DNA of 64,000 bases from Akkermansiaceae bacterium (GTDB lineage Bacteria; Verrucomicrobiota; Verrucomicrobiia; Verrucomicrobiales; Akkermansiaceae), in assembly GCA_026461385.1 (NCBI GenBank), contig JAPJNB010000045.1, positions 1 to 64,000 of the forward strand, read 5' to 3'. A program made the translations under genes and the position numbers. The notes under the pieces are model-generated. The model worked only from the letters and a program-made list of their open reading frames with translations. It was not told the DNA's origin and did not search any database. Shown here in pieces: positions 25,610 through 34,491 of the stretch. The first letter of the stretch is position 1. Each line of letters starts with the position of its first letter.

Positions 25610-28375
25610 ATGATCGCAGAAAATCAAGCCACGAGCCCCCCAAACCAATGGCATGCTGCGGATGTGAAAGAGGTGATTCTCCTAACAGGTAGCAATGCAG
25701 ATGAGGGACTCTCGCATGAGGAGGCTTCTCGGCGGCTCTCGATTTGCGGGCCAAATGCCCTTGTCGAGAAAAGGCCTCGCTCGCTCATGACGATCTTTAT
25801 GAGTCAGTTTACGAGCCCGCTCATCTATCTATTATTACTCGCGGCACTGATCTCTTTGCTCCTTGGAGAGCGGGGTGACTCCATGGTGATTCTTGCTGTC
25901 TTGGTGATCAATGCGGTGATTGGTGCGATCCAAGAGGGAAGGGCCGTGCATTCCATGGAGTCACTGCACCGGCTGGCTACGTTAAAGGCCCGGGTCGTGC
26001 GCGGTGGAATCGAATCGCTTGTGGAGGCACGTGGACTCGTTCAAGGTGATGTTTTGATACTCGCTGCTGGTGATGCAGTCGCTGCCGATGCACGGATGAT
26101 CGAATCGCGAACTTTGGAGGTGTCAGAGGCAGCTCTAACAGGCGAATCACAACCCATTGCAAAGATTGTTGAACCGATTCCTGTGGATTCACCACTGGCC
26201 GAACAGGTAAACCTCGTTTTTTCTGGGACGCACATTACCAGTGGCCGGGGGCGTGCGATCGTGGTGACGACTGGTGGTAAAACTGAAATCGGCAAAATTG
26301 CCAACCTTACTGAGTCTGTGAGAGATTCGAAGACGCCATTAGAACTCCGGATCAACCAGTTCGGCCACTATCTCGCGGGGTCATCGATTGTGTTATTCGT
26401 CGTGATCATTATCTTTGGTATCAGACGGGGGTTGCCATTTGTGGAGATTCTCATGGTGGCGATCAGTCAGATGGTCTCGATCGTGCCAGAAGGCTTACCT
26501 GTCGCGATGACGATCGCATTGGCGATCGGGATGCAGCGGATGGCTGCTCGAAAAGTGATTGTGAGAAGGCTCGCGGCCCTTGAGACGCTTGGCTCCACCA
26601 GCGTGATTTGTACCGATAAGACGGGAACGCTGACACGCAATGAGATGACGGTAACCGCACTCTGGCTCGCCGACGGTCGCACATTTCAAGTGAGTGGAAT
26701 TGGATATATTCCTGAGGGGCAGTTGAAGGGCGAGGGGGATGTATGTATTGCAGCAAATGATATAGGGATCGCTCATTTGTTAGAGGCACTGGTACTTTGC
26801 AATGATGCACACTTGGTGCCACCGGATGGGGCCGATCCTCGCTGGCGTTCACTGGGTGACCCGACGGAGGCAGCGCTACTCACACTGGCTCACAAAGCTG
26901 GAATCCATCCGGAGCATCTGCGGGGGCAGTTCCCTCGGGTCGCGGAAATTCCATTCGATTCCAGCATCAAAATGATGGCTACCCAACACGGCCATGGAGA
27001 GCACGCAAGGATCTGCCTGAAGGGCGCACCAGAGAATCTAATGGCACTCTGCAGTCATGTCCAAATGAACGATCAGCGGATGCTTATTGATTCAGAGGTT
27101 CGCATGGCCATGGAATCTGCATGCGCAGCCTTTGCCGCAAGGACGCTACGGTTGCTTGCTGTTGCTGAAGTTCGGGGGCTGGATCTTGCTGAGGGTGCTG
27201 GAATCTCACGACTTCATGGAATGGCAACCTTTCTCGGGCTGGTCGGTGAAACCGATCCGCCCCGCGAGGAAGTGGAGGCTGCCGTTAGAGAATGCCAAAG
27301 CGCGGGTATTAGACCGGTCATGGTCACTGGCGATCATAAGGCCACAGGCTTGGCGATCGCGACCTTGCTTGGAATCGCCCGTGAGGGAGATCTTGCCATT
27401 GAGGGGCGTGAGCTTGAGCAGATGACCGAAGATGAGTTGCGGGCAAAAATTGAGCACGTTTCGGTTTTCGCTCGCGTTCACCCTGCCCAAAAGCTGCGAA
27501 TTGTGAAGGCGTTTCAAGATCTGCACCATGTGGTCGCGATGACCGGTGATGGTGTCAATGACGCGCCGGCGCTTGCTGCTGCAGACGTCGGAGTGGCAAT
27601 GGGAATCACAGGCACAGAGGTGGCCAAGGGTGCGGCGAAAATCATCATTGCAGACGATCAATTTGCGACGATCGTTCACGCCATCGAGGAAGGACGCCTC
27701 GTCTATCAGAATCTCAAGAAGGTAATCTTGTTCCTGTTTGCCACATCAATCGACGAGGTGATGATCCTGCTCATCGCGTTATGGTTAGGTCTTCCATTGC
27801 CACTTGCTGCTGTGCAGATTCTCTGGATAAACATCGTTACGGAAGGAGCGTTGACGATCAACTTGGTCATGGAAGGTCCGGAGGGGGATGAGATGGCACG
27901 GCGTCCGATTCCTCGTGAGGAGGCGTTGATCACACGCAAAATGTTTGGGAGGATGTTTTGCATGGTTGCCTCTGCGGTGATTGCGACTCTTGGTTTCTAT
28001 GGGTGGCAGCTTTCGCGTGGTTTGCCATTCGGGCTGGTGCGCACAGAGACATTTACGATTTTGGCGGTGAGTCAATGGTTCAATGCACTCAACTGCCAAA
28101 GTGCAACCCAATCGGTATTTCGGCTCGGCCTTTTCAAGAACCGTTGGCTGCTCAGTGGCCTACTTCTGGCGAACGTACTCCACCTTGCGGTGATCTACAC
28201 CGGACCGATGAACCAGATTTTTCATACCCAACCCATTCCGCTTGTTGATTTTTTCCTGATTGGCGTTGTAGGAAGTCTGGTTCTGTGGACTGAGGAAGCC
28301 AGGAAACTTGTAGCACGGGTCCTTGCGAAACGCCGCGAGCCTCGTCATTTCCCCAACCAGATTCCGGTGGAGTGA
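25610..28375 (+). CDS. P2-type cation-transporting ATPase (Ca2+-ATPase-like)
   Basis: The 921-residue protein has the full P2 layout: cation-ATPase N-terminal domain (GLSHEEASRRL), M1-M2, actuator domain with LTGES, M4 with VPEGLP, the phosphorylation site CTDKTGTLT near residue 336, a nucleotide-binding domain, TGDGVNDAPAL, and M5-M10. In M5 it has SIDEVMIL and in M6 NIVTEGAL where SERCA-like pumps have NIGEV and NLVTDG, so one ligand Asp is Glu. Ca2+, Mn2+ or a monovalent ion are all possible. It extrudes cations across the inner membrane. The gene stands alone; the next gene, after 126 bp, is an exported YHYH protein. Confidence 0.88.
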   Translation: MIAENQATSPPNQWHAADVKEVILLTGSNADEGLSHEEASRRLSICGPNALVEKRPRSLMTIFMSQFTSPLIYLLLLAALISLLLGERGDSMVILAVLVINAVIGAIQEGRAVHSMESLHRLATLKARVVRGGIESLVEARGLVQGDVLILAAGDAVAADARMIESRTLEVSEAALTGESQPIAKIVEPIPVDSPLAEQVNLVFSGTHITSGRGRAIVVTTGGKTEIGKIANLTESVRDSKTPLELRINQFGHYLAGSSIVLFVVIIIFGIRRGLPFVEILMVAISQMVSIVPEGLPVAMTIALAIGMQRMAARKVIVRRLAALETLGSTSVICTDKTGTLTRNEMTVTALWLADGRTFQVSGIGYIPEGQLKGEGDVCIAANDIGIAHLLEALVLCNDAHLVPPDGADPRWRSLGDPTEAALLTLAHKAGIHPEHLRGQFPRVAEIPFDSSIKMMATQHGHGEHARICLKGAPENLMALCSHVQMNDQRMLIDSEVRMAMESACAAFAARTLRLLAVAEVRGLDLAEGAGISRLHGMATFLGLVGETDPPREEVEAAVRECQSAGIRPVMVTGDHKATGLAIATLLGIAREGDLAIEGRELEQMTEDELRAKIEHVSVFARVHPAQKLRIVKAFQDLHHVVAMTGDGVNDAPALAAADVGVAMGITGTEVAKGAAKIIIADDQFATIVHAIEEGRLVYQNLKKVILFLFATSIDEVMILLIALWLGLPLPLAAVQILWINIVTEGALTINLVMEGPEGDEMARRPIPREEALITRKMFGRMFCMVASAVIATLGFYGWQLSRGLPFGLVRTETFTILAVSQWFNALNCQSATQSVFRLGLFKNRWLLSGLLLANVLHLAVIYTGPMNQIFHTQPIPLVDFFLIGVVGSLVLWTEEARKLVARVLAKRREPRHFPNQIPVE

Positions 28376-28444
28376 TTTCGTTAAAAATCGTTCTTTTTCT
28401 TTGAAATCACCCTAACAAACGATAAAAAAGAGGTGTTTCACGCT

Positions 28445-28483
28445 CGCAGCGCATCGGAGCCCGATGATTGAACCATCGCTGCG
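28445..28483 (+). other. Nested hairpin in the 5' region of the second YHYH gene
   Basis: CGCAGCG (28445-28451) pairs with CGCTGCG (28477-28483), and inside it CATCGG-AGC-CCGATG forms a second perfect stem. It lies 18 bases before the ATG at 28502 and has no T tract. It may be an mRNA leader structure or a protein-binding palindrome; one hairpin of this size can also arise by chance. Confidence 0.4.
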
Positions 28484-28501
28484 TTAAAACCGCATTTACT
28501 C

Positions 28502-31500
28502 ATGAGTCATTTGTTACGAGTACTGATTATTTCTGCTGCAGCATGCAAATGTTGCTTTGCTCAGGGGACAGTCGCACCTGCGGGGAATGGGGCGCTGATG
28601 GCTGCATCTTTTGCGCCATTTAAGCCGAAGGTTCGCTACTACTGGGATAGTAATTACTTCTATGAAGAGTCGGATAGTATCCCGGACCGCACGCGCCAAC
28701 CGAATTTGATGGTAGGAATCACCTCGTGGCAACAGCAGGTTCCCTTGCCCGCATCGTATTTCGGCGGTACCACCAACAGCGCTGGCTCGGGATCTAGTGG
28801 ATATTTGCAACCGAACTTTTGGAGGATCCCCTTGGTGCCGGTTGCAGCAGCCTCGCCGATTACTCTCACTGGAAATTTCCTTCGTGGCGCAGTAGCACTT
28901 GGTGCGGACGGGGTACCTATCTTTAACCCGCGAAATAATACGGGTAAGTTTTCACAAGAAATTGGTGAGCTGGATGCTTATGGTGGCCACTGCGGACTTG
29001 GCGATGATTATCACTATCATATATTCCCAGTTCACTTAATCCCAGTGCTCGGCAATGCCAAACCCATCGCGTGGGGACTTGATGGCTACCCAGTTTATGG
29101 TTATGTGGAGCCTGATGGAAGTACGATGCAAGCGCTCGATAGCGATGGCGGCCACACCCACGGATCATGGGGTTACCACTACCACGCACGTGGAACGCAG
29201 AATGCGGTGACGAAGACCTGGACTCCATCGTCCCCGTACATGATGAACTCGATGCATGGCACGGTGGTCAACTTCGATTCGCAGATTGATCCGCAGCCGA
29301 GTGCGTCTGGACTGCGTGGCTCCGGAACTGGCGGATACACTGCATCTCCGGTAGCAGGTGCGACGATCACTGCATTTAAAAACCCAGTCGCGCTCACTCT
29401 CAGTGGTGGCCATCTTGTTGAGAATGCAAATGGAGTTGCGAGCGACGACAACTGGCTCATGCGCTATACAGCAAATAGCACCACTTACGATATCTGTTGG
29501 CAACTGAATCGGTCAGTGAATCCAAAAACCATGACCATCACATGGAGGCACCCGACCTCCGGAACCACGACGACGACCTATGCCAATTCAGGGAACCGAA
29601 TCACTGCGTATTCCATGGCGGCATCGACTATGGTAAAACTTCCAGACACGGGGCAGATCCTGCCAGCGACGACCATGGTGGGGGAGGATTCGGATTATAC
29701 CATGAACGCACCCTCGTTTACCGACAACAACAACGGCACGATCACCGACAACGTTACGGGGTTGATGTGGCAAAAAACGGATAATGGTGAGTGTACGTGG
29801 GAGAATGCGGTCACCAACGCTGCATCCATCACCACCGGTGGATATAGTGACTGGCGGCTACCAACACCCAGCGAGGCATTTAGCATTCTGAATCACCAGT
29901 TGAATCCGGCGCTTAATTCAGTCTATTTCACCAACAATGCTGGAGGCAGCCCAGCCTACTGGTGGACGAGTGATATCTTCGGCAGCAGTACGACCAATGT
30001 ATGGTGTACCAACTCGGGTGGTGGACTGGGGCCGAAGCCAAAATCAGAGACGCTAAGTGCGGGTGGTACTTATCGGTACCATGCCCGCTACGTGCGTGGT
30101 ACCAAGCCAAACAATGGTCACAACTATATCAACAATGGTGATGGGACGATCACCGACACTGACACCAACCTCATGTGGTCACAGGCACCTAGCACAAGCC
30201 TGAGTTGGTCCGCTGGGGTCGCTTATGCGGAGGGGCTTACGCTCGCAGGGTATTCCGATTGGCGGCTTCCCAACGTGAAGGAATTGCAGTCGCTAGTAGA
30301 TATCACACGTGCCACTGCGACCGGTTCAACCACTTCGGCCTGCATCAACCGCACGTTGTTTCCCGCTGCAACCGCAACTGGATATTGGTCTTCAACCTCG
30401 GTAAAGTCCGGAACGTTCACGGAAGCGTGGCTCGTTGAGTTCGGCGTAAACACCAGTTCGAATCCACCTCGAAATGCTCAAGGGATCGTGAGTTACGAGC
30501 CATACAGTTCTGGCTACCCGGTGTTTGCGGTGCGATCGCTATCCGCCTCTTCGGTTTCCCAAGGGCGAGCGATCACGACGATCACGAATCTTTTGCCGAC
30601 GGGTCAGCGTGTCAGCGGCGTGGGCAGCATCACGGCTACCGATGGTACCGTGTGGACGGTTCCCGCAGCGACCCAGTTCACGACTGGTGTCAAGGCAGTG
30701 GATCTTTACAACGAGGTGACCGGGGTCACGCCTGCCAGTATCGGCGGTGCAGCTTCTGCCATTTCAAATGCGCCCACGGTGGTCGTGGATGCAGATGGAG
30801 AGGTGGTGACGGGATATATTTTTGCAGATAATTATTTTGAATTGTATGTCAATGGTTCGCTGGTCGCGGTTGATCCGGTGCCATACACGCCATTCAATTC
30901 TTGTGTGGTAAAGTTCAAGGCGAAACGTCCGATTTCCTATGCCTTCAAGCTGGTGGATTGGGAGGAAAACCTTGGGCTGGGGACCGAATTGAATGGTGGA
31001 AATGCATATTATCCTGGGGATGGCGGCCTTATGGCAAGTTTTAGCGATGGCACGGTCACCAATGGCAGCTGGAAGGCGCAGAGTTTCAATATCGCTCCGC
31101 TGGATAGCCCAAGTGTCGTCACCGAACTTTCTAATGGAACTCATGATTCCTCGGCGGCTACCACCCACAATCTAACAGAAACCGCATACGCACTGCATTA
31201 TGCGGTGCCGTCGGATTGGTATTCGAAGACGTACAACGACTCGGGCTGGCCAAATGCCACGACCTACACCGAGGCGGCCGTCGGGGTGAATAATAAGCCC
31301 GCATACACGAATTTCCCCGCGCAATTTAGCAACAGTGGCGCGCAGTTCATTTGGTCTTCGAACCTCGTGCTCGATAACGAGGTCATCGTCCGCTACACGG
31401 GGCCTTCGGCCGTGGTTTTACCTCCAAGCATCTCCGAAGTGCTGACGCGCCCAAATACGCCGACCTATCTGGATTCGGTTTACGTTACCGCCAAGCTCCA

Positions 31501-32482
31501 AGGGGGGACGGGGGCGACGGTCGGGCAAGCGCAGCTAATCTATAGCAATGGCAGTCAGAGCACGAGCACCGTTTTCACTGAGACGATGGCTGCAACTGCT
31601 AGCTCTGGAACCGCAGGTTGGGATGGCAGCGGCGCAATCAACTCATGGACGGTTACCAATACCAGCGGTGGTGCTGGAAATGTCAAACAGACGCTCGCCG
31701 CCAATCATGGCACTGGCAATCCATGTGGCCTCGACATGAACAAAGGCTCGTCGAATGCCGCCGCAACCATGGTCACCACCACGAATCCCATCAACGCAAC
31801 GGGCACATCCGGTTACGTCGAATTCTGGACGGCAACCACCAATCTCACTGCTGGACTGGGATGGAATTTTCAGACTTCGACCGATGGAGTCAATTGGACA
31901 ACGCGTGTAACCGAACTTACTGGAAGCAATCATGCTTATGCCGCATGCCACTATGATCTGCTATCGGCTGAACGGGTGAGTACGCTTAAAATGCGCTTCC
32001 AGTTTATCGGAAATGGGACGGGTGGTCCGACGGGTCCGAGTGTGCAAATTGATGATCTGAAGGTGGTAACCACCACTGGATCTCCTCCGGTATCGATGCC
32101 GATGGTTGATGATGGGCTTCACGGCGACGGTGCTGCTGGCGACGGAGTTTACGGTGCGCTGATTCCCGTATTTCCTGCGGGTACGGCCTTGTCCTATAGC
32201 CTCACGATCACCGATAGCAACGGTGCGTCCGTATCGTCTACGACTCCCGGTGTGTATACGGTAAGCGCGATCACTCCGCCATCGAGTTTCGCTGCTAGTG
32301 CCACAAGAACGGGTAGTAATGTGATGCTTCAATGGCCCTCACAAGTCGGGATCAGCTATTCGGTTCAATGGTCGGCCGACCTCATTCGCTGGACCAACAT
32401 TCCTGTTGGGCAAACGAATACGTGGACGGACCTCGGGGTAATGAGTTCAGCTTCAAAACGTTTCTATCGTGTCATGCGGTGA
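28502..32482 (+). CDS. Giant exported YHYH protein with two DUF1566/Lcl domains
   Basis: The 1326-residue protein begins with a signal peptide (LLRVLIISAAACKCCFA). Order of domains: a YHYH domain (about 35-290) with GGHCGLGDDYHYHIF and GYHYHAR; two consecutive DUF1566/Lcl-type domains (about 404-533 and 539-680), each with NNGTITD and YSDWRLP; a conserved module (about 760-970) starting FADNYFELYVNGSLVAVDP, shared with the protein at 12736; a beta region with a galactose-binding-like pattern; and a C-terminal module (last 65 residues) with YSVQWSADLIRWTNI and FYRVMR, a terminus frequent in Verrucomicrobiota secreted proteins. No catalytic site is recognised. It probably acts on the cell surface as a binding or adhesion protein. 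The next gene (HupE-like) begins 8 bp later. Confidence 0.82.
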   Translation: MSHLLRVLIISAAACKCCFAQGTVAPAGNGALMAASFAPFKPKVRYYWDSNYFYEESDSIPDRTRQPNLMVGITSWQQQVPLPASYFGGTTNSAGSGSSGYLQPNFWRIPLVPVAAASPITLTGNFLRGAVALGADGVPIFNPRNNTGKFSQEIGELDAYGGHCGLGDDYHYHIFPVHLIPVLGNAKPIAWGLDGYPVYGYVEPDGSTMQALDSDGGHTHGSWGYHYHARGTQNAVTKTWTPSSPYMMNSMHGTVVNFDSQIDPQPSASGLRGSGTGGYTASPVAGATITAFKNPVALTLSGGHLVENANGVASDDNWLMRYTANSTTYDICWQLNRSVNPKTMTITWRHPTSGTTTTTYANSGNRITAYSMAASTMVKLPDTGQILPATTMVGEDSDYTMNAPSFTDNNNGTITDNVTGLMWQKTDNGECTWENAVTNAASITTGGYSDWRLPTPSEAFSILNHQLNPALNSVYFTNNAGGSPAYWWTSDIFGSSTTNVWCTNSGGGLGPKPKSETLSAGGTYRYHARYVRGTKPNNGHNYINNGDGTITDTDTNLMWSQAPSTSLSWSAGVAYAEGLTLAGYSDWRLPNVKELQSLVDITRATATGSTTSACINRTLFPAATATGYWSSTSVKSGTFTEAWLVEFGVNTSSNPPRNAQGIVSYEPYSSGYPVFAVRSLSASSVSQGRAITTITNLLPTGQRVSGVGSITATDGTVWTVPAATQFTTGVKAVDLYNEVTGVTPASIGGAASAISNAPTVVVDADGEVVTGYIFADNYFELYVNGSLVAVDPVPYTPFNSCVVKFKAKRPISYAFKLVDWEENLGLGTELNGGNAYYPGDGGLMASFSDGTVTNGSWKAQSFNIAPLDSPSVVTELSNGTHDSSAATTHNLTETAYALHYAVPSDWYSKTYNDSGWPNATTYTEAAVGVNNKPAYTNFPAQFSNSGAQFIWSSNLVLDNEVIVRYTGPSAVVLPPSISEVLTRPNTPTYLDSVYVTAKLQGGTGATVGQAQLIYSNGSQSTSTVFTETMAATASSGTAGWDGSGAINSWTVTNTSGGAGNVKQTLAANHGTGNPCGLDMNKGSSNAAATMVTTTNPINATGTSGYVEFWTATTNLTAGLGWNFQTSTDGVNWTTRVTELTGSNHAYAACHYDLLSAERVSTLKMRFQFIGNGTGGPTGPSVQIDDLKVVTTTGSPPVSMPMVDDGLHGDGAAGDGVYGALIPVFPAGTALSYSLTITDSNGASVSSTTPGVYTVSAITPPSSFAASATRTGSNVMLQWPSQVGISYSVQWSADLIRWTNIPVGQTNTWTDLGVMSSASKRFYRVMR

Positions 32483-32489
32483 TCTTGCG

Positions 32490-33644
32490 ATGCGAAGTTT
32501 TTTCAGGATTTTCGCGGTTTTTGGTTTCGTGTTGACCGCGCAGGGGCATCCGAATTTTCAGAACCCTCTTTCGGTTAGGTTTGAGCCATCGCTCGTGCGG
32601 GTGGTCGTTGGTGTCTCGGTCAAGGAGCTTTCCATCGCACAAGGTGTGGCAGTGGCGCCCGCCGATGGAGTTGGCCGCTTGGACACGGCGGCTATTCAGA
32701 GGGCCGCTGTGGAGCACCGCGAGTATGTGGTTAATCACCTCAAACTAACAGCCTCCAAGGTTCCACTGGTTGGCAAGGTCACGCGACTCATGTCGCCGCC
32801 ATTTTTTGTGGATCCAGCACAGACTTTCTATCAGTATGAAATCGAGTATCATCTGAATGGACCACCAGTAGCAGAAATCGAATTTTACCATGACATGCTC
32901 AAGGAGTGGCCATACGCCATCGGGACGTCATGGAACGTGAGCTACCTCATCCGGTTGCTGGATGAGGATGCCGCCAATCCGATGTCGTGGCTGCTTCGCA
33001 ATCAGCAACCATGCACGATTCCTACAGGGTGGAAACTCTCAGATCCGCCCAAGCCGATTGTAGTTGAGAGCAACCCTTCCCGAAATTTTCGTGAATATCT
33101 GTGGAATGGGATCAGCCATATTTTGAGGGGATATGATCACCTGCTTTTTGTGGCCGCTTTGGTCATCGGGTCGATTCGTTTTTGGGAGATGGTGAAGGTG
33201 ATCGGGGCCTTCACTCTGGCACACACTCTGACTCTAGCACTCAGTGTTTTCGGAATTTTTCGGTTACCAGCTTCCATAGTGGAGCCGATCATTGCTCTGA
33301 GCATTGTGCTTGTGGCGTTCGAAAATGTCATCTGGCCAAACCGTGCGCACTCGAAGGTTAGACTTGGGGTGGCCTTTGGCTTTGGCCTAATTCATGGACT
33401 TGGGTTCGCGGGAGGATTGATGACGGTGATGGCAGGCTTGCCACCGGTTGGGATCTGGGTGGCACTTGTTGCCTTCAGCCTCGGGGTAGAGGTTGGCCAT
33501 CAGGTGGTGGTGTTGCCATTGTTTGGCTTGTTGGTGATGAGTAATGGCCAACTGTCAAAGGCGCTTCACTCGCGAGTGCTGCGATTCGCGTCGGTCCTGA
33601 TCGCATGCTGCGGTGTCTATTACCTTTTCATTGCCCTGCGATGA
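32490..33644 (+). CDS. HupE/UreJ-like membrane protein with exported N-terminal domain
   Basis: ATG 32490 gives a signal peptide (MRSFFRIFAVFGFVLTAQG) and avoids overlap with the YHYH gene (384 residues). The first ~200 residues are extracytoplasmic with no recognised motif. From about 205 there are six or seven membrane helices with RGYDHLLFVAALVIGS, AFTLAHTLTLALS, FGLIHGLGFAGG and LGVEVGHQVVV. These His-bearing helices are the hallmark of the HupE/UreJ family, whose characterised members include nickel/cobalt permeases of urease and hydrogenase operons; this subgroup (HupE_UreJ_2) is uncharacterised. Its place directly after a His-rich YHYH protein suggests a joint metal-related job; that is inference. 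Confidence 0.78.
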   Translation: MRSFFRIFAVFGFVLTAQGHPNFQNPLSVRFEPSLVRVVVGVSVKELSIAQGVAVAPADGVGRLDTAAIQRAAVEHREYVVNHLKLTASKVPLVGKVTRLMSPPFFVDPAQTFYQYEIEYHLNGPPVAEIEFYHDMLKEWPYAIGTSWNVSYLIRLLDEDAANPMSWLLRNQQPCTIPTGWKLSDPPKPIVVESNPSRNFREYLWNGISHILRGYDHLLFVAALVIGSIRFWEMVKVIGAFTLAHTLTLALSVFGIFRLPASIVEPIIALSIVLVAFENVIWPNRAHSKVRLGVAFGFGLIHGLGFAGGLMTVMAGLPPVGIWVALVAFSLGVEVGHQVVVLPLFGLLVMSNGQLSKALHSRVLRFASVLIACCGVYYLFIALR

Positions 33645-33870
33645 AGTTTTGGGTTCTTCTGTGTGGATTTTGATTGGGGGATTGAAGCCGATCGCCATGC
33701 CCTTCGCCGACGGGATGCTGAGTGAGCTGGTGTACCGTCTCTTGATCACCTCAGTGATCTTCATCTACTTGAGGTCAAGGAATCTCAAGCCAAAAGGCAA
33801 CTCTCGGCCATTGGAGGGGAAGTGACGCTGTAGTCGAGCGCGAGATCCTGCGGAGCGGCGTTTGAGGCCG
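33645..33870. other. 226-base gap, possible small membrane peptide
   Basis: A frame in the track (33613-33825) overlaps the HupE gene end. From the internal ATG at 33700 it would encode about 41 residues with one hydrophobic stretch (LVYRLLITSVIFIYL) and a basic tail. There is no good ribosome site, so I leave it unassigned. AGCGGC (33854) and GCCGCT (33867) can form a small hairpin overlapping the end of the opposing gene. Confidence 0.2.
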
Positions 33871-34437
33871 CTATTTCCAGTCCACTGGGACTTCCGCGAT
33901 GCGGCCGCTTTTGTCATCGTATTTGAGCAAGCCATGTTGGACGGCATACTCGTGGACGCACTTGGTGACCTTCACGTCGAAGGCGCAGTATTCGGCGATT
34001 TTGCGGAGTGGGGCGAAGTCACCAGATTTTTTGTGTTCTTGCCACCAGCGGAGGGCATCGAGGCCGTCTGCCGTTTTTCCGGTGCCGAGGGTTGCCGAGG
34101 CCACGGAATCGAGTTTCAGGCGGAAACCTACGATTTTTTCCAACTCGAGCATCATGTCGAGATTGAGCGTTTGCTCGCTGAGCGTGTGGAAAACATACGG
34201 CTGCAAGACAGGGTAGTCGAACTGCAGGTGATTCCATCCGACGACGAGATCGGCCCGGACGAGTTCCTCGCCGAGCTTTTCCATCTCGCTTTCCTGGTAG
34301 ATCTCGTAGGTTCCGCGAGCGGTGCTGTAGGTCACCGCGACGGAGACTTGCATCTTGTCCTTGTGCGCGAAGCCGCCGACGTCGCCGAAGCTGCGTTGCG
34401 TTTCGAGGTCGAAGTAGACGATGTTTTTCTCAGCCAC
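33871..34437 (-). CDS. RNase H-fold 3'-5' exonuclease (DEDDy type)
   Basis: The 188-residue protein starts with NIVYFDLETQ (motif I, Asp and Glu), continues with VVGWNHLQFDYPVL (motif II Asp) and ends with YCAFDVKVTK (motif III, Tyr-x3-Asp). This is the DEDDy exonuclease layout of the DnaQ/YprB-like families. In the middle lies LKLDSVASATLG, typical of the YprB/PolB-exonuclease-like group. It probably trims DNA or RNA 3' ends with two metal ions. It follows typA on the same strand after 54 bp, so they may share a transcript. Confidence 0.8.
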   Translation of the reverse strand: MAEKNIVYFDLETQRSFGDVGGFAHKDKMQVSVAVTYSTARGTYEIYQESEMEKLGEELVRADLVVGWNHLQFDYPVLQPYVFHTLSEQTLNLDMMLELEKIVGFRLKLDSVASATLGTGKTADGLDALRWWQEHKKSGDFAPLRKIAEYCAFDVKVTKCVHEYAVQHGLLKYDDKSGRIAEVPVDWK

Positions 34438-34491
34438 GGGATTTGGATCGGTTCCGGGTGTGAGCCCGTTGAGGGCCTGAGTGGCGATCGG

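Noticed and set aside
33613-33825. 70-residue ORF after the HupE-like gene
   Set aside because: It overlaps the HupE end, lacks a ribosome site and resembles no family; kept only as a remark.
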